Source: Venturia oleaginea
Lineage: Eukaryota; Ascomycota; Dothideomycetes; Venturiales; Venturiaceae
Direction: 5' to 3'
DNA: 64,000 nucleotides
Assembly (NCBI GenBank): GCA_013176395.1
Contig: JABMLP010000011.1
Span: 682,001 to 746,000, forward strand
Positions 47,411 to 58,293 of the stretch are shown here, one piece after another. The translations under genes were made by a program, and so were the position numbers. Within the stretch, counting starts at the first letter, position 1. Every line of letters starts with the position of its first letter. The notes under the pieces were generated by a model. It worked only from the letters and a program-made list of their open reading frames with translations, was not told where the DNA came from and did no database searches.

Positions 47411-49794
47411 GGCTCTCTCAAGGCGTGTCCAGCTAATTTCGATGAACAACTGATCCGAGCAATCATCTCAAATAAGTGGGCGTTAACCGCGGTTGACAAT
47501 ATGGAGTCCAACCGCCTGATCCTATGCTTGGATCCCGAACGGAAAGTAATATCTTCTTCTACTATTACCAACAGGATCCTCGAGTTGCGCAAAAAGTCAG
47601 AGGAGCCCATTCGCAACCGTCTCCCTACAGCACCTCAGAAGGTCGCTATTGTCCTTGACGGGTGGTCCGCGCCGCGTAGGGATGGCTACCTCGCAATCAA
47701 AGCCTACTGGGTTATTCATGGAGCACTTCAAGAAGCATTGATCGGCTTTGAGCCCTGCTATGGCGCTCATACTGGGGTAGACCTCGCCAAAATTGTTATT
47801 GCCCGGCTTGAGCACTTTGATCTTTTCGAGAGGGTTATTGCTTTTACCACGGATAACGCGTCAAATAACCAAACGATGGCCAAGTCAATCAACTTGACTA
47901 TTGAGAGACTATGCGAGTCCACCGGGATCGCAAACGAGATCGCGTTATGTTCCTGCCTTTCTTACGTTATCCAACTCGGCTCCAATGGCCTACTTACCGA
48001 CATCAAGATCCGACCGAAGAAGGACGAGTTTGTGAAGAATTGGTTGGAGGAAGGGGAGAAGATGGCTATGGCTTTGACAAGGGGTGAAATCGTTGGCAAT
48101 ACCCAACGCGGTATAAGCCTCCTAATAGTCACCTGATAGTCCATTATTGCTAAGTTCCGTCGTAGCTACCATATACTATCGCAAAGACCCGTAAAATTGC
48201 TATATTCATCAATTCGAGCGAGGGACGATTCCTTACCTTCGTTGGGATCCAGACTGCTTGGTACCGCACGATCCGCCCCGCCAATAACACCACCCTCCGA
48301 ATCCTTAGATGCATACAAGATGTCGCTACGAGATGGGACTCGACCTTCTTTATGTTAGTACGCGTGTACAAGCTGAGGGAACCCGTTACCACGTACACAA
48401 AGAAGGAATGCCCCCACCTTACCCTCAATGACGAAGAATGGGGACAAATCAAATACCTCATCGCTATTCTCCGTCCGTTTGCAGTATAGACGTCGCTCAT
48501 CGGCGCCTCACGTAACCCTACCATCCACCAGGTATACACTATCTACAACGCCCTCTTTATACACCTTGAGAATGCGAAACAGGCGCTTGAAGAGAAGACG
48601 CGTCGCTGGAAAAGAGAGATTAGGCAGGCAATTTCCTCGGCGAAGGAGAAGATACAGGTTTACTACAGCGCAACAACAGATACACAGGCTGGAAAGCTGT
48701 ACGGCATGGCAATCCTTCTCGAACCTCGTCACAACCTCGATACTTGGTTACGCCCTGAGTGGGAACCTTCACAAGAAGACTCATTTGACTGGCAGGCGTA
48801 TTACTAGGATGAATTGAAGAGTCTTTATTATCGCGACTATGCGCACCTTACCCCATCAGTACTCGCCTCGCCCTACCAACACGGCTTCAGCCACAAACAA
48901 TTAGCCTCGATAGCGTTGTAGACTCGTACAATATAGCTTCGGACTCAATACCAGCGGCTGAGAGATCGCAACCTGTGTCCGATGCATAGAAGGAGTCTGA
49001 GGATTATCGCTCGTGGAGTAAGTACTTAGCTCGATGCCCTGATAATCTCCTAGTAGTTACTAATGCAGCAATGCTTCACAGATAATGCAAACCCAGAGTT
49101 AAAGGCACTATTCGATCAATGGAAGCTCATTGAGCCGCATTTCCCACGCATAGCAATAATGGTTAGGGACATCTTTGCCATCCAGGCAGCTGGTGTTGGT
49201 ATTGAACGCGAGTTCAGTATTGCAAGTAACTTCAACACGAATAACAAGACATATTCAGCACCAGTTCTCGGCGCGTTAATGATTAGTAACCATGAGCAAA
49301 CAGTCGGCGAGAGAAAACATGTATTGGATTACTACTCAATCCAAACAAGGGCGAATCAGGTGACAGACAAGGAGTTGGAAGATGAGAGGAAAGACTGTGA
49401 CGATACACTGGCGGTCTTTGTTGAGCAGATGGTGTCCCTCAACGACATTAGTGACGGCGAGGATGATGCTGATCCAGATGATGTTCTTTTGGTTGAGGTT
49501 ACTTCTACTGACCCTCAATTACTGAGGAATGGTCTCCGGTGAGATGAGGAAGGGCTTTTGGATGGTAGGCTTGAGATGGTTAATGGCACTCGAGATCGAA
49601 TCAATGGGCGTGCGCGTGTTCATCGTCTTATTACGCGTGAGAATACACGTGGTCGGACCCGTAGCAGTACTCGCATCGCAACAGCAAGAGCACCACCAGC
49701 ATTTCAAAGAAGCAGTTCGAGTCTTCTGGCCATGGTACGGAATGTTAGGGACGAGGATGATGAGCCAGCGCGCAAACGATCACGTCAAAGATAG
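47411..49794 (+). pseudogene. Degenerate hAT-family transposase
   Basis: The reading opens at the LTR junction without its own N-terminus. Conserved blocks appear in order: APQKVAIVLDGWSAPRRDGYL, AFTTDNASNNQTMA, ALCSCLSYVIQLGSNGLL, a mid-region in other frames (TRWDST-like, NALFIHLENAKQALEE), and the hAT dimerisation block GVGIEREFSIASNFNTNNK at about 49190-49260, then a basic tail ending near 49794. Stops interrupt it at 48134, around 48490, 48806 and 49540, among others, and the frame changes at least once. It is distinct from the hAT at 35-37 kb and much older. Confidence 0.85.
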
Positions 49795-50024
49795 TAAAAT
49801 AGATTGATTCCACTGCCACTTGAACCTTGAGAATTGAGATACCACAGCTTGAGATTTTAATACTGTTAGACTACTGTTGACTATCAGGAGACTAACAGGA
49901 GATCATTTTTCGGTGTTTCTACGTTGCTGTATTGTGTACGTATTGTATACGTATCAAATACGGGTTGTAACGGGGCTAGTCACGTGGACTCGCCCCGTCT
50001 TGAGCACGACAGATTGACATCTAT

Positions 50025-50040
50025 CCCACAACCTCGGTAT
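50025..50040. repeat. Target-site duplication, left copy (16 bp)
   Basis: CCCACAACCTCGGTAT, repeated exactly at 51655-51670 on the far side of the retroposon. Confidence 0.9.
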
Positions 50041-51654
50041 GCGAAAAAAACAGCACACACAGCGAGAACTCAATTTTTGGAATTTACAGAATTATCATCT
50101 AAAGATCATCAAAACACCTCTGCCAGTGGCCGCTCCGGCCTCTAGAGGCCATCGCGCGTCCCTCAGCGTCGATGAGATACCTCTAGAGTCCCCGTCGCGG
50201 CCACGGCATAGCAAGCACACGAATACATGAGCAAGCTACACGAACGATGCGTCCACCAAAGACAACAGCAACCATCTAGTCACTATCTCCCGGCTAGTCC
50301 ATCACCCCAGATGACACTGCAACGCTACGAGTCGACGAGTCACCGCTAGAACGGCAATACCTTCAACACAACTCAAACACCAGACGCCCGGTGTGCAACA
50401 ATCGACACCACACACCACTGCAACGACTAGACAACCTCTCCCAACGTCTTGGCAAACCGTTCTGCTACAAACTGTTGCCCAGAGCCTTGAGCCTCTCCCC
50501 AAACTGTTGCCTCCCAGTTATGGCATTGGCAAGAGTAGGTGCGCGACACAGTAAGTAGTAAGGACGCATAGAAGAAGCTTATTGGCGGCAAATCCCCTCC
50601 CTGTAAGCTAGCAGACGTAGCCTTGAGCCTCTCCCCAGACTGTTGCGTCCCAGTTATGGCAGTGGCAAGAGTAGGTGCGCGATATAGCAAGCAGGGAGAG
50701 CGACTAGCAGCAGATAGGCTCCGACTATAAGACGACAGGTCTACAACACAATCGGTGCGACACGATACGGCAGCTGCTAGAGAACCTCATCTACTATCGT
50801 CTCCGCAAACCGTCCTGCTGCAAGCTGATGTCCAGAGCCTTGAGCCTCTCCCCAAACTGTCGCGTCCCAGTTATGGCATTGGCAAGAATAGGTGCGCGAC
50901 ACAGTAAGTAGTAAGGACGCATAGAAGGAGCCTATTGGCGGCAAATCTCCTCCTGTAAGCTAGCAGACGTAGCCTTGAGCCTCTCCCCAGACTGTTGCGT
51001 CCCAGTTATGGCATTGGCAAGAGTAGGTGCGCGATATAGCAAGCAGGGAGAGCGACTAGCAGCAGGTAGGCTCCGACTATAAGATGGCAAGTCTATAGCA
51101 CGATCGGCGCCATACAATACGGCAGCTACCAGACGGCCTCGTCCACGGGCATACCCGGAGTATCACACCCAAGCAGCGAAATCACAACTACGATGGTTAC
51201 TATTGTCTCCAGCATCACACAACCAAATACACTGCCGCATAGGAATCTTATGCAAGGCAACTTTCACAAGCAGAAACATACTTAGGGAACCCATTGGCCT
51301 TGAGGGATAAGGCGAAACAGATAGACAAAGCTGAGCACTAGAGGGAGACTGTAGGTAGAAGGATAGCGAAACACGAGGCATTGCCTCTTGAGTCTACATA
51401 GCACAGATATATTAGCAGAGTAACCAGTATCTACAAGAGCCCGCGGGCATCTGGAGATACTGGTGAGGGGGAAAGGGGGAGGACCGAGGGGACAGCTGGT
51501 CTTGTTTCAGTGAACGGGGCGAAGTGGGGCGCGGTGGATTATATAATCTATCACGTGTCGGCTGTCTGATGAAGTCCTCCTAACCGGACATAGCTGCGTG
51601 ATTAAGCGGCTGCAACCGAGTAGGATAAAATCAATCAATCAATCAATCAATCAA
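50041..51654 (+). mobile_element. Complete non-coding retroposon with 353-bp repeats and (TCAA)n tail
   Basis: 1614 bp flanked by a perfect 16-bp direct duplication and ending in a (TCAA)n run; both are marks of target-primed reverse transcription (LINE-type mobilisation). There is no ORF long enough for a reverse transcriptase, so it must use enzymes supplied elsewhere. From 50197 on it matches 369-2169. It holds two 352/353-bp units (landmarks 50699, 51051). Close to the tail two small stem-loops can be drawn (GTCC...GGAC at 51574-51589; AGCTGC...GCGGCT at 51592-51611), like 3' structures recognised by LINE reverse transcriptases. No pol III A/B boxes were recognised. Confidence 0.8.
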
Positions 51655-51670
51655 CCCACAACCTCGGTAT
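51655..51670. repeat. Target-site duplication, right copy (16 bp)
   Basis: Exact copy of 50025-50040, directly after the (TCAA)n tail. Confidence 0.9.
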
Positions 51671-51904
51671 CATAAATTGTAGTTGCATCCATCACTTCAA
51701 TGTTTGTATACAGTCACCAGAATATCACGCAAAACAGAATCAAGAGCAGCTTCAATAGTCTCCATTCAACGAGGTCAAGAGATCCAGCACTCAACAAGCC
51801 CAAAATAGGAACAATACTCATTCCCTCAATACCGATTCCTTCACCAATTCCCTCCGAAATAGCAAGCCTTCTAGACATTCGATAAGGAATTAAGGTTCAT
51901 CCCC

Positions 51905-53202
51905 CTACTTCCCCAACTTCTCATACTCCAAACTAGCCATTACAAACGGCGCCGTCCCCTTCAGATCATTAAGCGCAGTAGCAACACTGACATAATAAGC
52001 ATAATCCCCATCCCCCTTCAAACTCCCCACCGACACCGTCCCCTTCAAACCCAACTGTGCCCCCCGAACAAGCTGCGTAGCGATCAAATACTCATATGCC
52101 TTCTTAGCAGCAGCAACAATCTTTCCATCTTTATCCTCGACGAGACCGAGACGAACAGATTTGAGCATGCCGTAGATGAACATTGCTGTGCCGGATGTTT
52201 CAATGTAATTTCCTGCTTTGCCCGGTTGGGACATGACGAGGTACCAGGCGCCTGTTTTGGGGTCGGCGGAGGCGACGAGGGCGGGGAGGAGTGTTTTAAG
52301 TTGGGTAAGGAGGATGTTGTAGGTTGCGTGGGAGGCTGTGATGACGAGGGGTGCGGTAAGGAAATCGGTTAGGGACATGATTATCCATCCGACCGCGCGA
52401 CTCCATACCTCTGGTGAAGCGCCCGTGGTTGGATCCGCCCATTTCATCTTTTTTGAAGAATCCCAACCGTGGCGAAGAAGTCCGTTTTTGGCGTCGTGGC
52501 AGTGATCCCACATGAGTGTAAATTGCTTGCCAATATCTGTAAAGACCTTGTCTGTTGTAGTGGGTTCGAAAGTGGAGGCGTATAGAGCGTAGGTCATGTG
52601 TCCCATGTAAAGACCATCCAGCCATTGCTGGTTAGGATAGACCTACTCAATCATGTTCGTTAGCAAATACCCATGATAAAGCGTGCAGAGTTCAATTCAC
52701 GAACCTGTTTGTGCCAAAATGCTCCCTCAGTAGTCCTCGGTTGTATCTTCATCTGCCCTGCCAAGACCCCAGCAGCGGCCTTGTACTTCGCCTCCTTATT
52801 CACACTCCATAGATGAATCATGCTTTCACCCACCCTCACGTCATCCAGTGCATATTCTTTGAGATCATATCCACCGATGACAGCACCATCCGTCGTGATG
52901 ACCTTGTCAATGCCCTGCTTGATCCACGATAGATATGTTTCGTTCTTGGTGTCTGTGTATAGGTTCCATAGGGCGCGTTGAAACGTGCCGTGTTCGTAGT
53001 TCACATCTGCTTTGCCAGCCTTGAGGCCGAGTCCTTCACCACGCGCGAAGATGGATTCGGCCATGAGGACTGAGATGGGGCGAGTCCCTCCTGCGGCGGC
53101 ATTGTCAATGGGAGTTGTCGATGCAAGAGGGACGCTGGAGAGGAGACTGTATAGCGAAAGCGTAATGAGCGTGATGCCACCAGGGCTGGATGAATGACGC
53201 AT
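51905..53202 (-). CDS. Secreted GH105 unsaturated rhamnogalacturonyl hydrolase
   Basis: Two minus-strand exons, 53202-52705 and 52642-51905, with a 62-bp intron (GTTCGT donor, GCTAAC branch); 411 residues. I start at MRHSSSPGGITLITLSLYSLL because it gives a signal peptide; the frame is open further upstream without such a feature. Family blocks: NYEHGTFQRALWNLY, VYPNQQWLDGLYMGHMTYA formed across the splice (its Asp corresponds to the expected general acid/base of the YteR family), NGLLRHGWDSSKKMKWADP and SPEVWSRAVGWIIMSLTDFL. The family removes unsaturated galacturonyl residues from rhamnogalacturonan fragments made by lyases, so this is a pectin-degradation enzyme. It is intact although surrounded by transposons. 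Confidence 0.92.
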
Positions 53203-54301
53203 TTCAAAAGAGCGACAAGAATTCTGATCGAAGAACTGAAGTGAAGGGGTATGTTCTGAGAGCACGGCAAGACACAAGAGCGAGACACACTGCCATTTAG
53301 TTCTATTTATACTTAACCGTTGCACAAGTAATATCCACAGTTCGAGTTGTTGGTCCACCTCCTAAACACGCTCGTGGCACCGAAGTTTGAAATCAGTACA
53401 CGTCATTAGAGTACCATGTTGAACTGATGAAAAAGGGATGAAGATCTCAATCACCTGCCGTCCAAAGGTTATGTAGGTGCTGGAATCGACGTGCGGCTTT
53501 CAAGGCGCCACAATGTTTCAGTTCCCCAGAAGTAAGTGGAGGGATCATTGGTTGTGAGCAAAACGCGGGAAAAGCAAATAGAACCACGCTGGACGTGCAA
53601 TAATTGGATGTGGGATAGGTATCAATACGAGAATGCTGGAATTGAAGACCTCGCCATTAGCTCAGTACGCCGTGGAGAGTTAAGACTCTCGTAGTCGGCA
53701 CGTGACCTTAGTCACGAAGCCACATTCCTGATGCAAGGCGTTTGTACGGCGCCATAAGTCGTCGCAACTGACTGAATTCAGCACAGTATAAAGTCAAAAC
53801 TACCTCCTTATTGCCGCTAACTTGGTCTTTGATAAACAGTGGGCGAGACGCTATGGATCATGAAGTGGTGTGAGGAGTCGGGATGAAGTGCGCGCGACGT
53901 GCGACAGAGGCGGGGCTTTGATCTGAGCATATCTTTTGGTTTGGGAAGAGGATTGGCTCATGCTCTATGGCCTGATACGTCGTCAAGGTTGATGGTGATG
54001 ATGGTCATTGTGATGGCGTTGGGCTGTGTTGAGATGATGTTGGGTTGTGAGTTCACATGAGCTGGGTTCAGCCCGGAATTTAGAGAGGTGTGGCTTGTGG
54101 CGCATACGCGTGGATCTTAAGTCATAAGCGTTGATCTCAGGCCCACCCCTCCTTATCACGAACATTCAACTTCCCTCTACGCCTATACATAGCCGCGAGG
54201 TGTAAACCGTAATTTTCTCCCAAATATTCTAAAATATAGTTCTACGATAGACTAGAATTACCTCTCTACTTAAAAACAGTTTTCAATAGACACTATTAAA
54301 C
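53203..54301. other. Intergenic
   Basis: Upstream region of the GH105 gene. No gene or regulatory site that I can name. Confidence 0.35.
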
Positions 54302-54560
54302 TGTGACGGGTTAAGATCATGCTTGGATACCAGGGAGAACCACCCAAATGTGCAAATACAATCTAGCTAAGGAGGAGAACATAGATACACGATTACAAGT
54401 TCCTTTTGAAGGAGATGCTAAGCCATTCACATGCTTGCCATTCACATGCTTGCTACAGAATCATTCCGAGGTTTGACAAGAGATGTCAAGCCATTCACAA
54501 GCTTGCCCTAGGGAGATAGGCAAAGCTTGGATGAAAGGCCCAAGGGTCTAGCCCGTGACA
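54302..54560 (-). mobile_element. Solo LTR, family B, with 5-bp duplication
   Basis: 259 bp, TGTGACGGGTTAAGATC...GGGTCTAGCCCGTGACA on the plus strand, flanked on both sides by TAAAC (54297-54301 and 54561-54565). A clean solo LTR formed by LTR-LTR recombination. Confidence 0.88.
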
Positions 54561-54709
54561 TAAACAGTTTATTGATAGTATTTTCCCCGCGGCGCCGCTC
54601 CTGGTGGGGAGAGTTGAGTAAGAAGACACAGGGTAAGAGGGGGGACGAGCAGAGACTACGGACGGGAAGGGGGAGAAGCTGAAGTGAGAAATGAGCGGAA
54701 TTCCCGGAC

Positions 54710-54735
54710 CATGGACGGTACAAACACCGTCCATG
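54710..54735. repeat. Perfect 10-bp-arm hairpin
   Basis: CATGGACGGT and ACCGTCCATG separated by six bases, in non-coding sequence between two solo LTRs. Confidence 0.7.
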
Positions 54736-54864
54736 AGTACGAACTCCAGCCAACCAGGAGGAAGCGTTGGAGAGCTGAAGGTGCGATGAGGGTCTTGAGG
54801 AGGGACTGAGGAGAGAAGAGGAGGTGTGGACTGAAGATTGCCGTGACATGAAGGAGAGAGGAGA

Positions 54865-55118
54865 TGTCACGGTACGACCGCGGACAAGTCTCCCGCCGTT
54901 GGGGTGGCCCCACGGTACGTGATCAAGGCAGAACCGTAGTTCTGCCGAAGAAAAGGTTTTAAAGCCTGCGTGGCTTCAACCAATCCGTAGCTCCTTGAGC
55001 TACGCCCTGTCGTCAAACCTGCCTGTTGGTTTGCCTGCCAGTTCGTATGTAGCCTGTTGAATGATACCTGTTCCTGCTGCTGCTCCTTCCTCCTGATACC
55101 CGAACCCGCCCCGTGACA
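54865..55118 (+). mobile_element. Solo LTR, family A, with 5-bp duplication
   Basis: 254 bp, flanked by GGAGA on both sides (54860-54864 and 55119-55123). Differs from the other family A copies by only a few bases, so the insertion is young. Confidence 0.9.
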
Positions 55119-55384
55119 GGAGAGATGGGGGTGGAAGTTGTTTATTTATTGACGGTGCGTTACCGGGCGCGCCGTGTCCATTACCACGCCCTCACCTGGA
55201 CTCGCAATGTTTGGGTCCTCACGATGCTTGGCATATTGGATCCTGGTGTTGTAAAAATTCTGGACCCTGGATTTACAACAACAATGGCCAACTCGGAGTC
55301 TGGACAACACCGGACCCGGAACAGAGGATTGGGAGCATCAGGACTGGAGGGTGTCCTATACTAACCATAGTATACATGATTTGG

Positions 55385-55640
55385 TGTCTCGGGGCGGGTT
55401 CGGGTATCAGGAGGAAGGAGCAGCAGCAGGAACAGGTATCATTCAACAGGCTACATACGAACTGGCAGGCAAACCAACAGGCAGGTTTGACGACAGGACG
55501 TAGCTCAAGGAACTACGGATTGGTTGAAGCCACGCAGGCTTTTAAACCCTTTCCTCGGCAAAACTACGGTTCTGCCTTGATCGCGTACCGTGGGGCCACC
55601 CCAACGGCGGGAGAGACTTGTCCGCGGTCGTACCGTGACA
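55385..55640 (-). mobile_element. LTR family A copy, inverted relative to 54865-55118
   Basis: 256 bp on the minus strand with one changed terminal base (TGTCTCGG). No target duplication found (TTTGG versus GTGTG). With the copy 266 bp away it makes a ~254-bp-arm inverted repeat. Confidence 0.85.
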
Positions 55641-55951
55641 GTGTGCATTTGACTTGTGCTTGATTGTATCTAAGTAAAAGATCGTTACTGTAGTAGGTTG
55701 AAGAAGCTCCTATGTGAGAAACATAATATGAGATAACCACGAAGAGAGAAAGGGTTAGGGTTAGCCCTATATACCGTTCTGGTTCTGGGTGCCAAGGTGT
55801 ATTTCTACACCTCTTGGCTCTTTCCCACACTCCCCACATCTGTCAGATCTGTGGGCAGCTGCAATGACCTAGGGGAACTGTGGGAATATCACGTGACTCT
55901 TGCACGTATTATTCTGCTTTAGGACTGACCCCGTCGCACCAGTCTCATCCT

Positions 55952-56067
55952 GTGTGCTCGAAGGATTCCCATCCATTATCAGTCCTCCTAGCAATAACTT
56001 CTTGTTATCCAACCATTTTTTGCGAGTCCTGCCTTCCTGCTCTTCAGCCTTGAGGTGATCTGTAACA
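55952..56067 (-). pseudogene. Transposon coding remnant, related to 206-318
   Basis: Minus-strand reading VTDHLKAEEQEGRTRKKW, then KKLLLGGLIMDGNPSS. Open through most of 56067-55865. Parent element unidentified. The MULE inserted 28 bases beyond its end. Confidence 0.45.
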
Positions 56068-56094
56068 CTATACTCTATCTACTTCTCGATACTG

Positions 56095-56102
56095 TTTTTA
56101 AA
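56095..56102. repeat. MULE target-site duplication, left
   Basis: TTTTTAAA, repeated at 58266-58273 next to the other end of the element. Confidence 0.8.
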
Positions 56103-58265
56103 CCGGTTAATTGCCGTATGAACACATACATCAAAAAATCTAGCCAACACATACATCCAATTGCTAGGACATACATTGAAAAAAATTGCTGATACATACA
56201 TTGCTCTAATTGGTCAATTTTGTGCATCTTTCGTGAACACGCGTACGTGACTCTAAATTTTGTTTACCACATTTTGATATCTACATTTTTTACTTAATAC
56301 AACTCAACACTACGCACTCAATTATGCCTCGCACATCGTCATTCGAAAGCCCTGGGCCTGAAGATAGGCCTCCCTATCCATCCCTCACCATTGGTATGCA
56401 ATTTGACTCCCTGGAAGACGGCGCAAATGCAGTCACAGATGCGATTATTGAAGCCCACGAATCTTTCAAAGTGTTGAATGGAAACGGCAAATTTTGGGCA
56501 GCAGAATTTCGACAAAAGATAGCTGAGACTCGTGGTTTTAAGGTATTATTCAGTCTCTCAATCCAGCCCTTTGCTAATACCTTAAAGGCGCGCATTGCCT
56601 TCATTGGCGACGACCCTCGACCAACTTTACGCATTTTCATACCTCATACCTGTCCAGTCTCTACTCATTATGGTTGGCGACGTCCTCATAGTGTTTCATA
56701 CCAAAAGCGCTTGAATGGAGACCTTATCACCAACGATAGAACCACTAAGCCAAAAGCCGTAAAGAGTAATGCTCGTATGAAGGCTGGCATCACTCTCTCG
56801 TACAACCAAGCCCATCGCACAAAGGCGGCTATTTTACGAGACCTTGACGGAGACTCAAACATACAATTTCAGTTGATCAAACCAATGTTATCGTATCTTC
56901 GACAACGCGGCAATCTACTCGAATGCAGCGGCTTCACTAACGACATCTACCAAACAATTATAGAAGCCGGAACATACAATGGAGCCTTCTACAGATTCAA
57001 GAGAGCAGAGAATAATGTCTTCCTCGCCGCCGCAGTGCTACCAACGGTAGTCCTTGTGAGGCTTCATGAGTCTCCCGACGCTGCAGGCTGGGTTGTAGAC
57101 CTTGATAAAGGAGTCTGCGATTGCCTAGAATGGCAGGACCATCGTCTACCATGTGCTCACGTTTTTGCGGCCATTCTAGCTCTCAAATACGACCTCAAAA
57201 TTGTGTATACTGACGGCAATTCTACTATTTACGAGCGCAGTCAATACCGCAAAGCCTACAGCGGCTCACTACGCCCAGTTTTGATCAAGAATCTCATTCC
57301 AGATGCATATGGTCAAACTCTCCCTAGTGAGCCAAATCGTAAGCCAGGACGCCCGAAGCATCTTCGTATGCGCAAGCATAATGTGAATAGCCGTATTCGA
57401 AAGGACTCTCAACGCAAAGGAGCCACGGCCGCTGAACGATCAACCCAGGGTAAAAAATCATCAAAAGCAGCGTCTAAAACCGCTACCAAAGGCCGCCGGA
57501 AGCGTAATGAAACCATCGAAATCTCAGACGAGTCTTCATCATCTAGCGACTCGGAATCTGACGAAGAAGCGGCGGTATTTGATCACGATCTTGAAGCCGA
57601 AATGGATGCTACTCACGATGAGATTATATCTTCTCGTCAGGCCCAAAACACCGAGATTTCTGAAGATGAGGCCGCCTTTGACGATGCTGACGATGCTCTT
57701 GAAGAGCTCCTACAGATTAAGGCTACTCAGGTTAGTCAGAAAGAGCCATTACCACCAAAAGTTACCAAGAAGCGCTCTCGCAATACAGCAGAAACTCAGA
57801 CTTTAATACTACAGGCTTCCAACAAACGCCCAAAACGTTCACAAGGCAATTGCCGTCGCTGCGGCTCTCCAAATTACTCAGGAGCTGCTTGTACAAGGTG
57901 AGGGAAGTAGATAGGAAGAGCGGAGTTGACGGGGGTTGTAATAGAGGGAGGGAGGGAGGGAGGTTGGGAGGTTGTTGGAGTAGTTTAATAAATACGATAT
58001 TAGCTGACTCTGAATTGCTCAAAAATGCAATAAAAGCCTTCTATATACTATTTACATGCGGTATAGCGCGTATACTTACTGCGACTGCGACGTTGTCGCC
58101 ATCAAAAGGTGGGTCAAATTCATAGACAAAATTTATTGCTAATACATACATTTACAGTCTAGAATGTATGCGAATGTATGCGCAGTTTTCAATGTATGTC
58201 CTAGCAATTGGATGTATGTGTTGGCTAGATTTTTTGATGTATGTGTTCATACGGCAATTAACCGG
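56103..58265 (+). mobile_element. MULE transposon with perfect 80-bp terminal inverted repeats
   Basis: 2163 bp. Left TIR 56103-56182 and right TIR 58186-58265 are identical over 80 bp (starting CCGGTTAATTGCCG), and an 8-bp duplication TTTTTAAA flanks the element. TIRs contain several ACATACAT-type repeats. Perfect TIRs and duplication mean a recent insertion. It carries one ORF (56324-57901) without a transposase core. Confidence 0.9.
56324..57901 (+). CDS. MULE-derived protein: DNA-binding N-terminus plus SWIM zinc finger, no catalytic core
   Basis: A single open frame of 525 residues fills the MULE. The N-terminal ~170 residues resemble the FAR1/MULE DNA-binding region (MQFDSLEDGANAVTDAI, RIFIPHTCPVSTHYGWRRPH). 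It then jumps to the C-terminal SWIM zinc finger GVCDCLEWQDHRLPCAHVFA (C-x-C...C-x-H, about residues 260-285). The roughly 250-300-residue DDE core expected between them is missing, yet the frame is uninterrupted. Downstream are an AT-hook-like RKPGRPKHLRMRK, basic tracts, a Ser/Asp/Glu-rich acidic segment, and a terminal Cys cluster (CRRCGSPNYSGAAC). It could bind element ends and act as a repressor of full-length transposase, or be a passive deletion product. Confidence 0.85.
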   Translation: MPRTSSFESPGPEDRPPYPSLTIGMQFDSLEDGANAVTDAIIEAHESFKVLNGNGKFWAAEFRQKIAETRGFKVLFSLSIQPFANTLKARIAFIGDDPRPTLRIFIPHTCPVSTHYGWRRPHSVSYQKRLNGDLITNDRTTKPKAVKSNARMKAGITLSYNQAHRTKAAILRDLDGDSNIQFQLIKPMLSYLRQRGNLLECSGFTNDIYQTIIEAGTYNGAFYRFKRAENNVFLAAAVLPTVVLVRLHESPDAAGWVVDLDKGVCDCLEWQDHRLPCAHVFAAILALKYDLKIVYTDGNSTIYERSQYRKAYSGSLRPVLIKNLIPDAYGQTLPSEPNRKPGRPKHLRMRKHNVNSRIRKDSQRKGATAAERSTQGKKSSKAASKTATKGRRKRNETIEISDESSSSSDSESDEEAAVFDHDLEAEMDATHDEIISSRQAQNTEISEDEAAFDDADDALEELLQIKATQVSQKEPLPPKVTKKRSRNTAETQTLILQASNKRPKRSQGNCRRCGSPNYSGAACTR

Positions 58266-58293
58266 TTTTTAAATCGTTTAATAATCTAACGTA

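Noticed and set aside
51565..51600. CTGATGA followed by a short helix near the retroposon 3' end, like a hammerhead ribozyme core
   Set aside because: After helix II the required GAA is missing (ATAG instead), and no helix III cleavage triplet is apparent.
53650..53710. Possible tRNA-like CCATTAGCTCAGT motif
   Set aside because: A-box-like start only; no T-arm consensus or acceptor pairing found.
55748..55766. Two TTAGGG-like units resembling telomeric repeat
   Set aside because: Only two units inside a transposon-derived region; not a telomere.
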